Assembly: GCF_032854445.1 (NCBI RefSeq) | Contig: NC_088295.1 | Location: forward strand, 50,579,385 to 50,643,384 | DNA: 64,000 bases | Direction of reading: 5' to 3' | DNA from: Liolophura sinensis | Lineage: Eukaryota; Mollusca; Polyplacophora; Chitonida; Chitonidae | Shown here: one piece after another, positions 40,151 through 51,700 of the stretch | How the letters are laid out: every line of letters begins with the position of its first letter | Numbering within the stretch: the first letter of the stretch is position 1 | Translations under genes and position numbers: made by a program | The notes under the pieces: model-generated | Database searches by the model: none | The model's input: only the letters and a program-made list of their open reading frames with translations | What the model was told of the DNA's origin: nothing

Positions 40151-40883
40151 GATCTTTCAAATTTTCCTGATCAGACGTTGATCACAGAATATACAGTAAG
40201 CACAATTGTTATGAGTTCTAAATTCTCACTGTGAGGCTTTATAAAGCCAAAAAACAAAATTTCTTCACATAAGAACCCTAAAGCTTTTGGAGGGTAGTTT
40301 TATAATATAGCAGAAATTCAATGTGACTTTTGGACAGCGCACACTGTCCTTCGATAAAGTGAGAGCTGAGATGGTCTTTGTCAACTATACCTGGAGAAAG
40401 ATGCTTGACATCTACTGTCTCCAGACATCAATCACAATGAATTAAAACAAATCATCTTTCAACCATATTTAGAAATTTGTTATAAGATCAAAGGTACTCA
40501 TCACTTGACAATAATCCATTCACACCCTGGACAGCCCAGCACACCCAGGGGGTAAAAACAGAGACATATTCGCTTTATCTACCTGCTGTTTGGCGAAGCA
40601 CTTTTAATATTGGCTACACATCTTCACAGATGTGGTATAGATGATTCACTAAGAATGACACGCCCCATGTAGCCTTAATAAAGTAGCCGTCTCTTTTCAC
40701 CCACCTATGAAATACTGACTGGACATTCTGGAGTCCACGTTAAAGGTGTCGAAACCTCAGACAATAAGCAGATATGTTGAAATTATTCTGCAAATGTCGC
40801 CAAGCCCTAAGCTAGCCGTCATCCATGTAATTGTCTGGAGCCAGTGACGGTGGTGTCAGCAAACCCTTGGCTATATATTCACA

Positions 40884-41060
40884 ATGTTTCGTCGACACCC
40901 ATCAGTTAAAACATTATTGCTTTCCTTTGACACATCTTCCTTACTATGGATTGTCAACAAGGCGAATTTTATTTTGATCAGAAGTGGAGTTAGTGACCGT
41001 TGAGGAACCGACCAGTGATCTTTATATGCTTCTTTCCCAATCCGATTGGAATATTTAGGT
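40884..41060 (+). pseudogene. BTB-BACK gene relic, unit 9 (right edge of array)
   Basis: Begins ATGTTTCGTCGACACCC like the other copies. A 16-bp deletion after GACACATC shifts the first-ATG frame. The second ATG (at 40946) still starts MDCQQGEF, but a larger deletion removes the next part. Recognisable words such as GTTGAGGAACCGAC and CAATCCGATT continue to about 41050 with many substitutions. Nothing of the BACK domain remains. It is much older than the damage in unit 6. Confidence 0.8.
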
Positions 41061-42884
41061 AGTCATTCTGTCCCAAAAGTGTTTTGTATAAATTGATGGC
41101 GTTTGTGCTTACCAAAATATTAACTTGAAAAATAATCAGTACAAAGTCAAACTGCAGCCGTGCGTCACCTCATATCTAGGGACGGATATTTCGATCAATG
41201 ACGTGCAGCAATTTTTCAGTCACTCATGTTGGTTGGTTTTGATGTTTAATTTGAAATTTTGCCAGAACTCATGGATGTCTTTCCTACTGTTGGCGTTCTG
41301 GTAGGTTTGACTGAAATATATGCTTTTTATATGTAGATGGTAACCCGAAAATTGGAGAAAGGTTGGAAATGGGCCTTCCTGCATGACGTCGAGAGGTTTC
41401 GAGCTGCGATCACATCGCCCGATGTACAAGTTGCCATGGGAACCAGAAATTCCACACAAATGACCCTTGTTCGAACATCAATCCAAAATATCCCTAACCG
41501 ACACATTACCTTTTATCCATTTGCCTGTTGCTTAACGCCATACTCAAGGATTTGTTTTTCCTTATAGGCCTCCGATGACAGTCTGTTTTACAGGCGGTGG
41601 AAACTAGGGTTCATTAACCAGACCTTTTCAAGTTACTAATGAGCTTTCCCATATGTGCCGTTTAGACATGCGCATAACACTGGAGGAAAGACATCTGGTC
41701 TTGAACCACAAGACTGCTCAAGCTGCCGAACACGAGCGTCAGCGATCGCTAATAATTCACCGAACTGGAGGTACCTTTGTTCTGTGGTATGACTTCATGC
41801 ACTTACATGAACTGACAAGAGGCCCTATTTCACTGGTTAGGTGTGACCATTTGAAAGCTTTCACACTGTCGTCACTACTCTGGTCAAGAAGTGAATACGC
41901 ATCATACAGATATAGGCATATTAACACAAATTTCATTGTGCGCCACATGTCATGTACTAATTTATGCATATCTCTTATTTCTGAAACATGACAAAATAAT
42001 CACGTGAAATTATCCTTGTATGCCCAACTAGGACATCTTTCCTCCCGGCCCGGGATCAAAAAACCACCTTAGACTTTAGTCAAGACTTCAACCATTAAAT
42101 TTGGTAAGTTCGTTTCCGTTATATCAGCTGAAATTTGTTGTACAATAACTTACCCAGAACTTACGTTGCCAAGCAATATTGTGACCTTGTTACATATTCT
42201 TTAAAAAAAAAAAAAAGCATTTTACAACACTGAACAGAACGTAGATGACAAACCGTAAACTTTGATAGATTTGTCCGACGCTATTGTCATGAACTTCCAA
42301 GTGTGTCATAGTTTAGACATGCTCAAGTTCTGCATGCTTCAGTCCATGCAATTGTCTTACAAGCAAGCTGGTTCGACCCAATTGAGTAAGATTTAATTAA
42401 TGCATTGTCTTATTGCGCTATAGACAAAGATAACCACATACAGATTTGCACATTTTCTGACAAATGTCACATCTGGATACCCTCAACAACAATCGGCATC
42501 GTCTTAGTAACCAACATCGACTTACGACCGTGTGCGCCACGACGGGCGTATCTTATGGATTCGACACTCCTAACAAGTATCAACTATTCGAATAAAATAC
42601 AGATCTGCTTAATGTTGAATTCTTTTCATCGGGTAGTTGTTGGTGCATCTTTTCCGACAAGTCTATTTTCACAATTGCGAGATACAACCTCGGTAACTTT
42701 AAATTTTCTCTTAATAACGGCAAACACATCTAACTTTTTTATATATAGAAGAAATGAAAGGCTGTATTTTCCCAACCTGTGTCCCTGAGTAGGCGAATCA
42801 GTGTATACGATGGACTCGAACACTTCGCCTCCGTTTTCAAGGACAGGCACTTTCCCTCGCACTCTTCTGCAGATATGGTGCAAG
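41061..42884. other. Intergenic stretch with nothing recognised
   Basis: AT-rich DNA between the array and RPL24. Short frames (112 codons at 41653-41991, 127 at 42405-42788) match nothing I know and have no codon pattern in their favour. A poly-A run lies at about 42202-42216. Confidence 0.5.
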
Positions 42885-43103
42885 AATTTGATTGGGTTTT
42901 TGCGCCACTCAAGAATATTTCACTTATGGGACGGCGGCCAGCATTATCTTGAGTGGAAACCGGGCATAGCCCGGAGGAACTCACGATCATCAGCAAGTTA
43001 CCATCAGACTTTCCCACGTATACCGCCGGAGAGGAAGCCAGCATGAACAACTGCATTGGTGAGAGGCTCCTGGGCCATTGCTGGGCGCTGGTACGCTAAC
43101 TAC
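42885..43103 (-). mobile_element. tRNA-derived SINE, diverged
   Basis: Reverse-complement copy of the SINE at 8082. The tail module (TCAAGAATATTTCACTTATG, GGCGGCCAGCATTAT) is at the left and a degraded tRNA-like head (GGTGAGAGGCTCCTGGGCC) at the right. Confidence 0.75.
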
Positions 43104-43193
43104 CTCGGTCCCACAAAATGTAAAGTAACACGAACTGTAACCTAAATGCCAACAGACAAACAGACAAATTAACAACCAATTCTTCTGGTATTA

Positions 43194-43199
43194 TTTATT
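43194..43199 (-). promoter_or_regulatory. Polyadenylation signal of RPL24
   Basis: AATAAA on the minus strand, 40 bp beyond the RPL24 stop codon. This is a normal spacing for a ribosomal-protein gene with a short 3' UTR. Confidence 0.7.
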
Positions 43200-43238
43200 T
43201 TTGAGCGAACTCAAAATATCATAACATAGGACATCAGA

Positions 43239-46200
43239 TTAGCGTTTGCCACCTACACGGGGTTGCTTTGCTGGGGCAATTTTCGTGGCTTTCTGTTTCT
43301 GCTGAGGCTTTCCTGCAGGCTGAAAGGGGAGAATCAAAGCATAAGTAATTAACACCACATACAACATTTTCCAAATTTTGACATTCATTAAATTTGCTTT
43401 GTTTATATATAATTTTCAGATTTTACACTAAAGCATTGTTTCTTCTGCAGTTTAATAAAAGGAAACACTTAATATATAATACGAGTAGTGATCCACTAGA
43501 AATAAGACAGCCTAAAAAGTTATTTATTTATTTGATTGGTGTTTTACGCTGTACTCAAGAATATTTCACTCATATGACGGCGGCCAGCATTATGGTGGAT
43601 GGAAACCGGGCAGAGCCCGGGGAAAACCCACGACCATCCGCAGGCTGCTGGCAGACCTTCCCACGTACGGCTGGAGAGGAAGCCAGCATGAGCTGGACTT
43701 GAAGTCACAACGACCGCATTAGTGAGAGGCTCCTGGGCCATTACGCTGTGCTAGAGCGCTAACCAACTGAGCCACGGAGGCCCCTGATAGCACAAGTATA
43801 TACATAACCCATGTCCAACTACCTCACCAGATTTTCACCAGATTCTAAGAGTTCTAATGATCTTCAATAGAGACTGAAAGGTGTTTTGTGGTTGTTTGGA
43901 ATTTATTTCCCTGATTGGTGTTTTACATCCTAACTGAAAAATACTTTGCGTACATGATGGCAGCCAGCATTATGATAGGACAGCTGAAGAAGTCCTACAT
44001 AGATCATGTGTTAAGATGGATTTGGCATTAAAGGCCCATAGTGCAAATCTCAAACACGTTCACTGTTAAAGAAGAAGAAAATTTAAATATCAATCAAATA
44101 CCATTGAAAAGAGTATGCATTTCCTTGCAGCTGCATGCCATAAAAAAATTCTAATACTTACCTCAAGTTGATTATAAATAAAGTCAGCAATAATGGGCTC
44201 AGCGATTTATGCCAGCTTTGCCGTTTTCAGGCTTTACCCATATGGTGAGGAAAAATCGCAAAATGATGCAGCAGGCACCACCAGAAAGAAAAAAATGTGC
44301 TCTTTTCAACCTATAGTGTCATGGTTTTAAGTTTTCTTCTCATTTAACTACCTGTCACACAGCAGAGGCTGTATAACTTAAAGGCTGTAGAAAGCTTACC
44401 TTCTTTTTTGTGGCGTCTTTAGCCTTCTGCTTCTCCTTAGCAGCTCTGTAACAGAGATAGCAAAGGATATCAACTTCAACCCCTGTGAGAGAACACTGTT
44501 GTGTTTCTTAACATTCAAAATGCTTCAAGCATACAGGCATCTAAAAGGAAAATGGAGAAACATTACAGTTAAACTGTAACTCAAATGCATTAAGGTTTTG
44601 ATTGTCTTTTTGTGTCCTTTCCTTCTCTATTCAGTATTCATTGTTTTCACATGTCTGACTACTGTTTTACGTATTTATCTTAACTACTACTCTGAACTGA
44701 CATGCAAAAATGCCTTTGTTTTTGTTTTAAATTTATGGACGAGTTGTTATGTGAGTGAGTGAGTGGATGTGTGAGTGAGTGGATGAATCAATGAGAATTA
44801 TTTGTTTACTGAGTTTATCAACCCTTTATATTTGGCATGCGAGTTAAGTGATAACAGGGACAACAATATCCAAGGCAAAGACTGTAGAAAAACAGGAGAT
44901 CAGCCACTGAAAGTTGCAAATCTTCAATGAAGTCTAGCTTTGTCAGCTTGTGTAGATAAGAATATACATTTTAGACACAAAATCTATGTATCGGTTTCAG
45001 TGAATTTGGTTCAGTGGTTTTGGAGATAAAATGCTCAATATCAAGCCAAATATGAATACTGATGATAAAAAAAAAGTAGGCGAAAGGACTCCGTATAAAA
45101 TATGGTCAAACAATGTTCATCTATGCAAAGCTTCATTCTCTACTTACTGATTTATAGATTAAAACATGTTCTCGCCACAATATGGCTGAAAAACTGCCGA
45201 TCTGGCGTAAAGGCATAATCATTCATTCATTCATTCTCTACTGGAGACAATCAAATTAAACAGATTTTGTGATGAGTTTTGTAAGGAGTCAGTTATCAAG
45301 ATATTTTGTTGACTGACATACAGTATTACGACCACAACCATATGTCAAAGCTGACTGCGAGTTGAAAATAACTGTTCATGAAATGAACGTGTAGTAATAG
45401 CTATATCAGAAATCATCTGCACATGCATATATACATGTAGATGCTCAAATGGAAAAATAACATTTCCACGGCTTTCTACAAAATTTCCCTAATTCTCATC
45501 TTTACATTACTCGGGCTTACCCTGTATTGTAATTTTCGGTCTTAAATTGAGGACATATTACATCTTATTTTAAGGCCATTAAATGGATCTACTCAGATGA
45601 TCTTGACATTACCTAGCCACATTTGCAAAGAGAAAAGAATATCTTTGTTGTTTACATTCACTGCAGTAAAAAAATGAGTCTTTTCACATGGGTAATTTGG
45701 CCACTTTGTCTTGTCGACACCCCCTTTCATGTCATGAAAATAGTGTTATACAATTCATGACTGGATCATTAGTTCATAAACTTCAGGTTTTATGACTGTG
45801 GCAAAACTGTAAATGAATCTTGAAAAATGAAGCGTAGCAGTTTACCTAATGGCCTGCTCTCGTTGAGCTTTACGCACTTCAGGCTTCTGGTTTCTTTTGG
45901 CCAGAATATCTGGCAGTGAAGAGCCTGCAATAGCTCGCTGGAACTTGGTTGTACGGCGAGTCCTTTTCTTAGAAACCTCCTCAGTCTGCCCCTTCTTGTG
46001 CTTCCTCCTGTACAGCACAGTCCAGTTTATTTTACGTGGGTTACGCTTCATCATCTGTGAACTCTGACACTTCTGATTGATAAATTGAAACACCTGTAAC
46101 AAACACACGTTCAAAATACAGTGTTCTAGAATTGAACAAGTACATGAAATGGGATTGAAGATATCGTACAGCATCGACTAATCATCATTTAAATCAAACT

Positions 46201-48546
46201 TATATAAATGTACATGTAAACTACAGTTCTACCACACTAGCAAAGTTAGGCTCATTCATAGTTTAAAGGATTCATGAAAAGACTGTGTTCTAAAGACAAA
46301 TGACGAAAGTTATGCTCAAGAAATTTTTTTTTTTTTTGAAATTTTCCTTTCTGTGGCATTTTTACACGTTTATTACTTCCCTGCATTATGCACATTTTCC
46401 GGCAATAGTCAGACTTTTTTTGAAATTACATCATCGTTCCATCTTGCTCGGAGCACAGTGAACACCCCGAAGTGTCCCTAGCCCAGTGAAGTGTGGCTGC
46501 TACAGTACATTTTTGGCTGTTCCAAAAACAGTGGGATAATTTCAGGCTTTGGCTTCTGCAGATTTCCAGTGACAATTCGACAAGAATGCACAAGGAAAAT
46601 GAAGCAATCTAATTTTTCCCCATATGACCGCATCGGAATGCTCTGAGCTGTCACACGTCTCCATTAAATGGTCAAAAATTTTTGGTTCAAACTGATGTCA
46701 TATACTGGATGACAGGTCTTCCACATTGTGTAAAATTTACATTGGGTCTCTGTTCACTTACGGTATATACACCGCACCAGATTTGTTACTGGCTGGCAGC
46801 TAGCCCTATACATGTATATACTGTGTAGACAAGCTGAAAATCATAGACACCACATAGGTTCGCTGAGCCAGCTTAACGCCCCCTCTGCTTTCCCCAATCG
46901 GTCTCATCCCCGCTCCCCCGCAAGAGTTCTTTTTAATAGGGATCATCGTTGATGTCACCACTACAAGGTACTTAATTTCCAATCTGACCGCTGAGGTCTT
47001 AAGGAAACTGTACTTGGAAGTCATTTTTACCCCCCGAAGCAAAGGCTGAAATTTATTTTTGGTGCTGTTATATTATTACACGTCCTAAACTGCATGCTCA
47101 GAAATATAGGCAAAGAAATTCATTTGTCCTTTTTAACAGGATTTATATAAAACTTAAGCAGTTAAGTATGCTTTTGCCTGTCACAGTATTTTTGTAATTC
47201 CTATGGCATAGTCATGATAGTGTTCACGAAGAGCACATGATGTTTGCAAAAATATCTCACGCTTTAATGCAAAATTTAAGAGATAATGTGAAAAAATATT
47301 TTGAAGTGACGTTTTTATGTTTTGAAGTGACGGTTGATGGAGTGGCTGTATGTTGGCAGGCAAGTGTACATCTGCATGGTAAGCACTCAACTGAAACTTT
47401 TTGGCATCAAAGTCAATACATTTGTACATAATGGATAAGGCAACGAGTGACGTTAATTAACGACAATGGGAGCTGGATCCTAAAATTTGTATGTTTCTGA
47501 AACAGGTATTTGAATCGAAATAAATATTTGTATCGAATAGACAAGTAAAAATGAACTTTCAACAGTGCCATCCACACCAAAACCATTATGAAGGCAAACT
47601 TCTGAGACATACTCAAAGACATTACAGCTGGTCGCCTACAATATTTCTACCACTTCTGACATTCACAAAACATAAAATTTTATAATTCAAACGCTGACAT
47701 TTTACACTAAAATCTAGCAACACCAGTAGAAAAAATTTGAGCCATGCTATATAAGCAGGTTCTCCTGTGTGCGTTGGACATGTTCGATTAAACTGCAGGA
47801 TTTCAAACTTATCTTACTTTTTAAGTTATAGCATAGCGTTGTTGTAATAGACCTAACTGATTATTTCAATACAAGGCCCTGTGATTTAAGACATGTCAAA
47901 ATGAGGTTGCTGAAAAATGAACTACTTCAGCGGGGCCTTTACCACTAGACAGTGACAGCAACATACTGTCAGTATTTGCTTGTAAGAGTAACCTAACTGG
48001 TAAGAATTCACACACATTGGAAGATAAATATATTAAAATGTTTCTGTTTTTAAAGTACATCACATTTGTTCTCTGGTGCTGATGAAATCATAAACATTGC
48101 AGCGTTAGTGTTATTTTGTTTCACCTTTTCTAATTTAATGCGTTGAACTGATCAAACAAACTTAAGTTGAAGGTATATCAAGAATTTTTCAGGGCCTACT
48201 ACTAAGTTATTATTACGGCATGAGCATGTATTTTCAGGCTGTCAAACAGATGAGATATCTCATGTGAATAATTTGTAGCTTCACGAAGGAATTCTCTTAA
48301 GTCACACGTTGCTGGTAATGACCACATACCCTGCCATCGGTTCGGACCAGTTTCTTCCCATGGCCAGGGTAGATTTTGTACCCACTGAACGAACACAGTT
48401 CGATCCTAAAAGAATAAAACAGAAGAGTCAAAACAAGCATACATCTCGCCCTTTATTCATGCTTTAAATTTTAACGGATGATGGAAAATGATAACAAATT
48501 CTACAGATTTTTTCGCGTGGTACAAGCGCATTATCTCTTACTTCAT
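43239..48546 (-). CDS. RPL24: Ribosomal protein eL24 (RPL24), complete
   Basis: Component of the large (60S) cytosolic ribosomal subunit. On the minus strand the coding exons are 48542-48546, 48330-48405, 45846-46093, 44400-44445 and 43239-43319, all GT-AG with matching phases: 456 nt, 151 residues (157 in human). Exon 1 contributes only ATGAA. The protein begins [18 protein letters not shown], the family signature, then [52 protein letters not shown] and a Lys/Ala-rich tail ending PRVGGKR. The N-terminal zinc-ribbon region keeps Cys at LCSF and at QKC. A pyrimidine tract resembling a 5'-TOP lies just before the ATG. Introns 2-4 hold SINE pieces but no snoRNA that I could support. Confidence 0.95.
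43521..43783 (-). mobile_element. tRNA-derived SINE, nearly full length
   Basis: Minus-strand copy in the last intron of RPL24. Its head reads GGGGCCTCCGTGGCTCAGTT on the minus strand, with the B-box-like word followed by the standard body and an AATAAATA tail. It is one of the better-preserved copies in the window. Confidence 0.88.
43913..43992 (-). mobile_element. SINE tail fragment
   Basis: Contains GATTGGTGTTTTACATCCTA and GGCAGCCAGCATTATGATAG, the reversed 3' module of the same SINE family. The head is absent. Confidence 0.65.
45165..45236 (+). mobile_element. Fragment of a second SINE family
   Basis: GCCACAATATGGCTGAAAAA and CTGCCGATCTGGCGTAAAGG, followed by (ATTC)n. This is a different 3' module from the main family and is also typical of molluscs. 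It lies in RPL24 intron 3. A (GTGA)n stretch lies nearby at about 44752-44790. Confidence 0.6.
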
Positions 48547-48788
48547 GTTGACAAGCGGAAAAAGGAAGTAACTCGTACTTTTATCACAGAATAGCCATTT
48601 CTCAGACTCGTACATTTGATGTATGTTTGAGCCAATGGAAAACATTCTTCTTGCCACGGCCGCGGGAAGTTTCTAAAATGGCAGCCTCCAGTGAAAAGTT
48701 GCAAGGAACGTAACCACTGCTAATTTTTACTGATTTATTCCAGTTGCCATTTTAAACAGATTTTTTAAAGTGTGTTACTTAGTCCACT
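48547..48788. promoter_or_regulatory. Shared bidirectional promoter of RPL24 and CEP97
   Basis: About 240 bp separate the two divergent first coding exons. On the minus strand CTTCCTTTTTCCGC (48555-48568) lies just before the RPL24 ATG and resembles the 5' terminal oligopyrimidine start of translation-machinery genes. Toward CEP97 the sequence is GC-richer (GCCACGGCCGCGGGAAG at about 48654). No TATA box is seen on either side, as is usual for housekeeping genes. Confidence 0.6.
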
Positions 48789-51700
48789 ATGGAAAAAGAA
48801 GGTAAAAGGAAGATTCTTGCCACTGTTAAGCTTCAATCACTTCAGCTTCCAAACTCTTGGAGGGTTTGACAGTTGCAGAATATCTAGCTCAGCTAGTCTG
48901 GGACACCACGCACGATAACGTGGCGCCAAGCGCCTGTTACTTTGACTAAAATTCACTAAAAATAACACCTCGAACCTTACCTTACATTTGGTATGTACTG
49001 ATTCACTGAGTCGACCAAAGTGTGCCTGTCACAGCACAGGCCCTCGTATCGATCCAACAGGGCCCGGCCATACACTACTGTATGTGGACTTTACGTATGT
49101 AGGAAGACAAGGTCGAAACAAAGTTTCACCGATTAAAAAATAAGCCTTTTCTCCGCTAATTTTGCACTCATCTCTAATTCCTATAACCAAGAATCTCATC
49201 TGATATCTTTGAATATGGCGTTAGGCGTAGATCACAGCCGAGGAGTGATCCAGGTTAAAATAGTTGCATGTAAAAAGGGCTTAGCGCGTAGAAACTCCAC
49301 ACCACAAAATCCGTGCAGAATGAACCAGTACATGCATTTACAGGGCAAAACTCCAATAAATCGGGTTGTTGCTTGGTGCGCATACATTGTTGACCTTTCA
49401 CCACATCTCTATGTTTTGATCAGCTGGCTGTCTTTTCTGATGAACAGAAGGCCAAGTTACAGCGGAGGCGCGAATTTTCGATTGTATGAAGGCTATGGAG
49501 CAGAATGATGGACTCGTTGTCTCTGTCTACCGTGCCATTCTAAATTTCATGGAAAGGTTTACCACTGCTGCGCATGCGCGCCCTGCTGACCGAGATTTTA
49601 AAAACATGGCAGCTTGCTAAATACAAGACTATTTTGGGAAATGATGATGTAGAGTCTAGTAATGATTGTGGCGAAATGTTCGTAAATATTTTAGCTTTCA
49701 GAATTGCCATGCTATATGTGTATTCAGCCTGAATCTAATGGGCATGCATTGGAATTGAACGAGGCGGTAACTCTATGTAAGCCTTAGCCATTATACCAGA
49801 ATCGAGTCAACATAACTCTCAGGCTAAGGGTGGCCATTGGCTCCAGGATTTCAGTATATAATAGTCAACCTTAGACCAAGGTCTCGGGCTACAATTCCTG
49901 ATGTCCTGCGAATTCCTACCGTAATGCCTAGATTCGGTCATATACTAAGCTTTTATACGGACAATTTCACTAAAAAAAAACCCTATCTTATTTTTGCTCT
50001 CCACCGATTCCCTAAGTCGAACGGACTGTAAACATGTCAAAGCCAGCATCAGTAAACCAACTTTCAACAGTAATCGACAAGTTTAAACTTTGGAGTGGGA
50101 CAAATGAAACTAACGTGCGCCATGTTTGGAATTTCTTTCTCAACATCGGGCAGTGATGGGTCGCGAAAATTTTATACCACTCAACATTCTGTTTACAGGG
50201 CATGCAATTCTTAAAGAGAATGTTGGGTAGGACATAATTTTTGTGGCCCATCACCTTGTCCGAAGTTGAAAAAAAAATTCCAAACATGGCAGATGTTGAT
50301 TTGAGTTGTCTGATTCGAAAGTTTAATTGGCTGGATTACTGTTGAAAGATGGCTTACCAATGCTGGCTTTGACATATTGTATTTTGGGGGTTTTAGGGAA
50401 TCGGTGGATAGCTAAAAATACGGTAAGGTTTGAGACATTTTTTTAAAGTGAAATTGTCCACGTGAAAGTCTATATAACTGAAGCTGGGCATTATGGTAGG
50501 AACATCCAGCTTAGTGTTGGGCTAATGAATCTTATGCCGACATTAGTTTTTCCAAAATGTCCATAATGTGTACATAATCCATTAGAAGGTCGACTAGTGC
50601 TTTATCTTGACACGGCCATTGTTTTCACTTGCGTCATGTTTTGTGAGTATCTGTACAAGTTTTATTAGGTACACATATAAATACATTGTTAGTTGCTTTC
50701 AGGGAAAATGTTTCTAATAAGTGGCACAGATGTGTACATTATAGTTCACTGTCTGAAATTGGTTGCATTTCAGCTGTTGGAAGCATCTTGGATTTTACTG
50801 GCAAAGGGGTCACAAAGATAGAATACTTGCCTCATGTGGACCCAACAACTATTATATATGACAAGAACGCTATATCAAAATTGGAGAATTTGGAACAGTA
50901 CAAGCGAGTCCAAGAGGTACAGAAAACCGAATTGTACTTCCGAGTTATGTAACTTTAATTCAAGCTCACATATAGCAGTTCTGTGTTTGTCTTATGCTAG
51001 CTGTCAAAGATTTTGATTTTAAGTAATCTCATTTCTTTCCCCTTCTTTCTCCCCCCCCCCTTTTTTTGATATCTTTATCAATTGTTATGTAACAGAACAA
51101 AGCACAATGTTTTTGTTTTACTCAATTACGTATTTGCGTGAAGTTTATAACTGCGTCTTAGTTATATTTATAAGACACAGATGTTTTTTTTTTCTTTGTA
51201 ATGATTTTAGCAATGTAAAACCTCCTTGGTGTTTAATATTTTCAGTTGTCAGTTGCTGACAGTCATATAGTGAGAATGAATGGGCTAGAGAAGCTAAGGA
51301 CACTGCGAATGTTGAATTTGCCAAACAATAGCATTGTTTCAGTTGAAGGTAATTTGATGGTTATAAAATCCGATACTGAAATAATAATACATGTATGTAT
51401 AAGAAATGGATACAATCATTATTTGTCAGGTCCCTTTTCAAAGCTATCAAATGTGAATCAGATCATCATCATCAGTAGTAAAAACACCAGTCAAATTAAT
51501 GAGTAAATATATTAATAAAGCTAGAAAAGTTATGTAGTTATTAGACAGCTCTACACTGAAGGTTAAGGCTTTCGTGTTACATTATTGAGACAAATGATGT
51601 GAATTTGGTTTTCCTGTATTGTTGTTTTTCCTGTATTTTTTTCCTATGTGTTTATTTATTTCATTGGTGTTAAATGCTGCAAAGAGTTTTTTCACTTTGT

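Larger units (their letters stand above)
19545..41060 (+). repeat. Nine-unit tandem array of a BTB-BACK gene, unit about 2.48 kb
   Basis: Successive copies of the BTB start codon lie at 21034, 23517, 26002, 28484, 30964, 33444, 35924, 38403 and 40884, spaced 2479-2485 bp. Each unit holds ORF B (open over about 370 bp), a spacer of about 650 bp, the BTB-BACK gene and about 250 bp of 3' flank with AATAAA. Units 4 to 7 are nearly identical. Distances from unit 4 to 6 and from 5 to 7 are both exactly 4,960 bp. Confidence 0.97.

Noticed and set aside
19545-41060. CRISPR-like array
   Set aside because: The repeats are 2.48 kb gene units, not short direct repeats with unique spacers, and the DNA is eukaryotic.
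41653-41991. 112-codon plus-strand frame (MCRLDMRITLEERH)
   Set aside because: No recognisable family and no splice or promoter context. An overlapping minus-strand frame is nearly as long, so chance is the simplest explanation.
43320-48329. Intronic snoRNAs in RPL24
   Set aside because: One ATGATGA-like word on the minus strand near 46185 has no CTGA partner at a suitable distance and no terminal stem.
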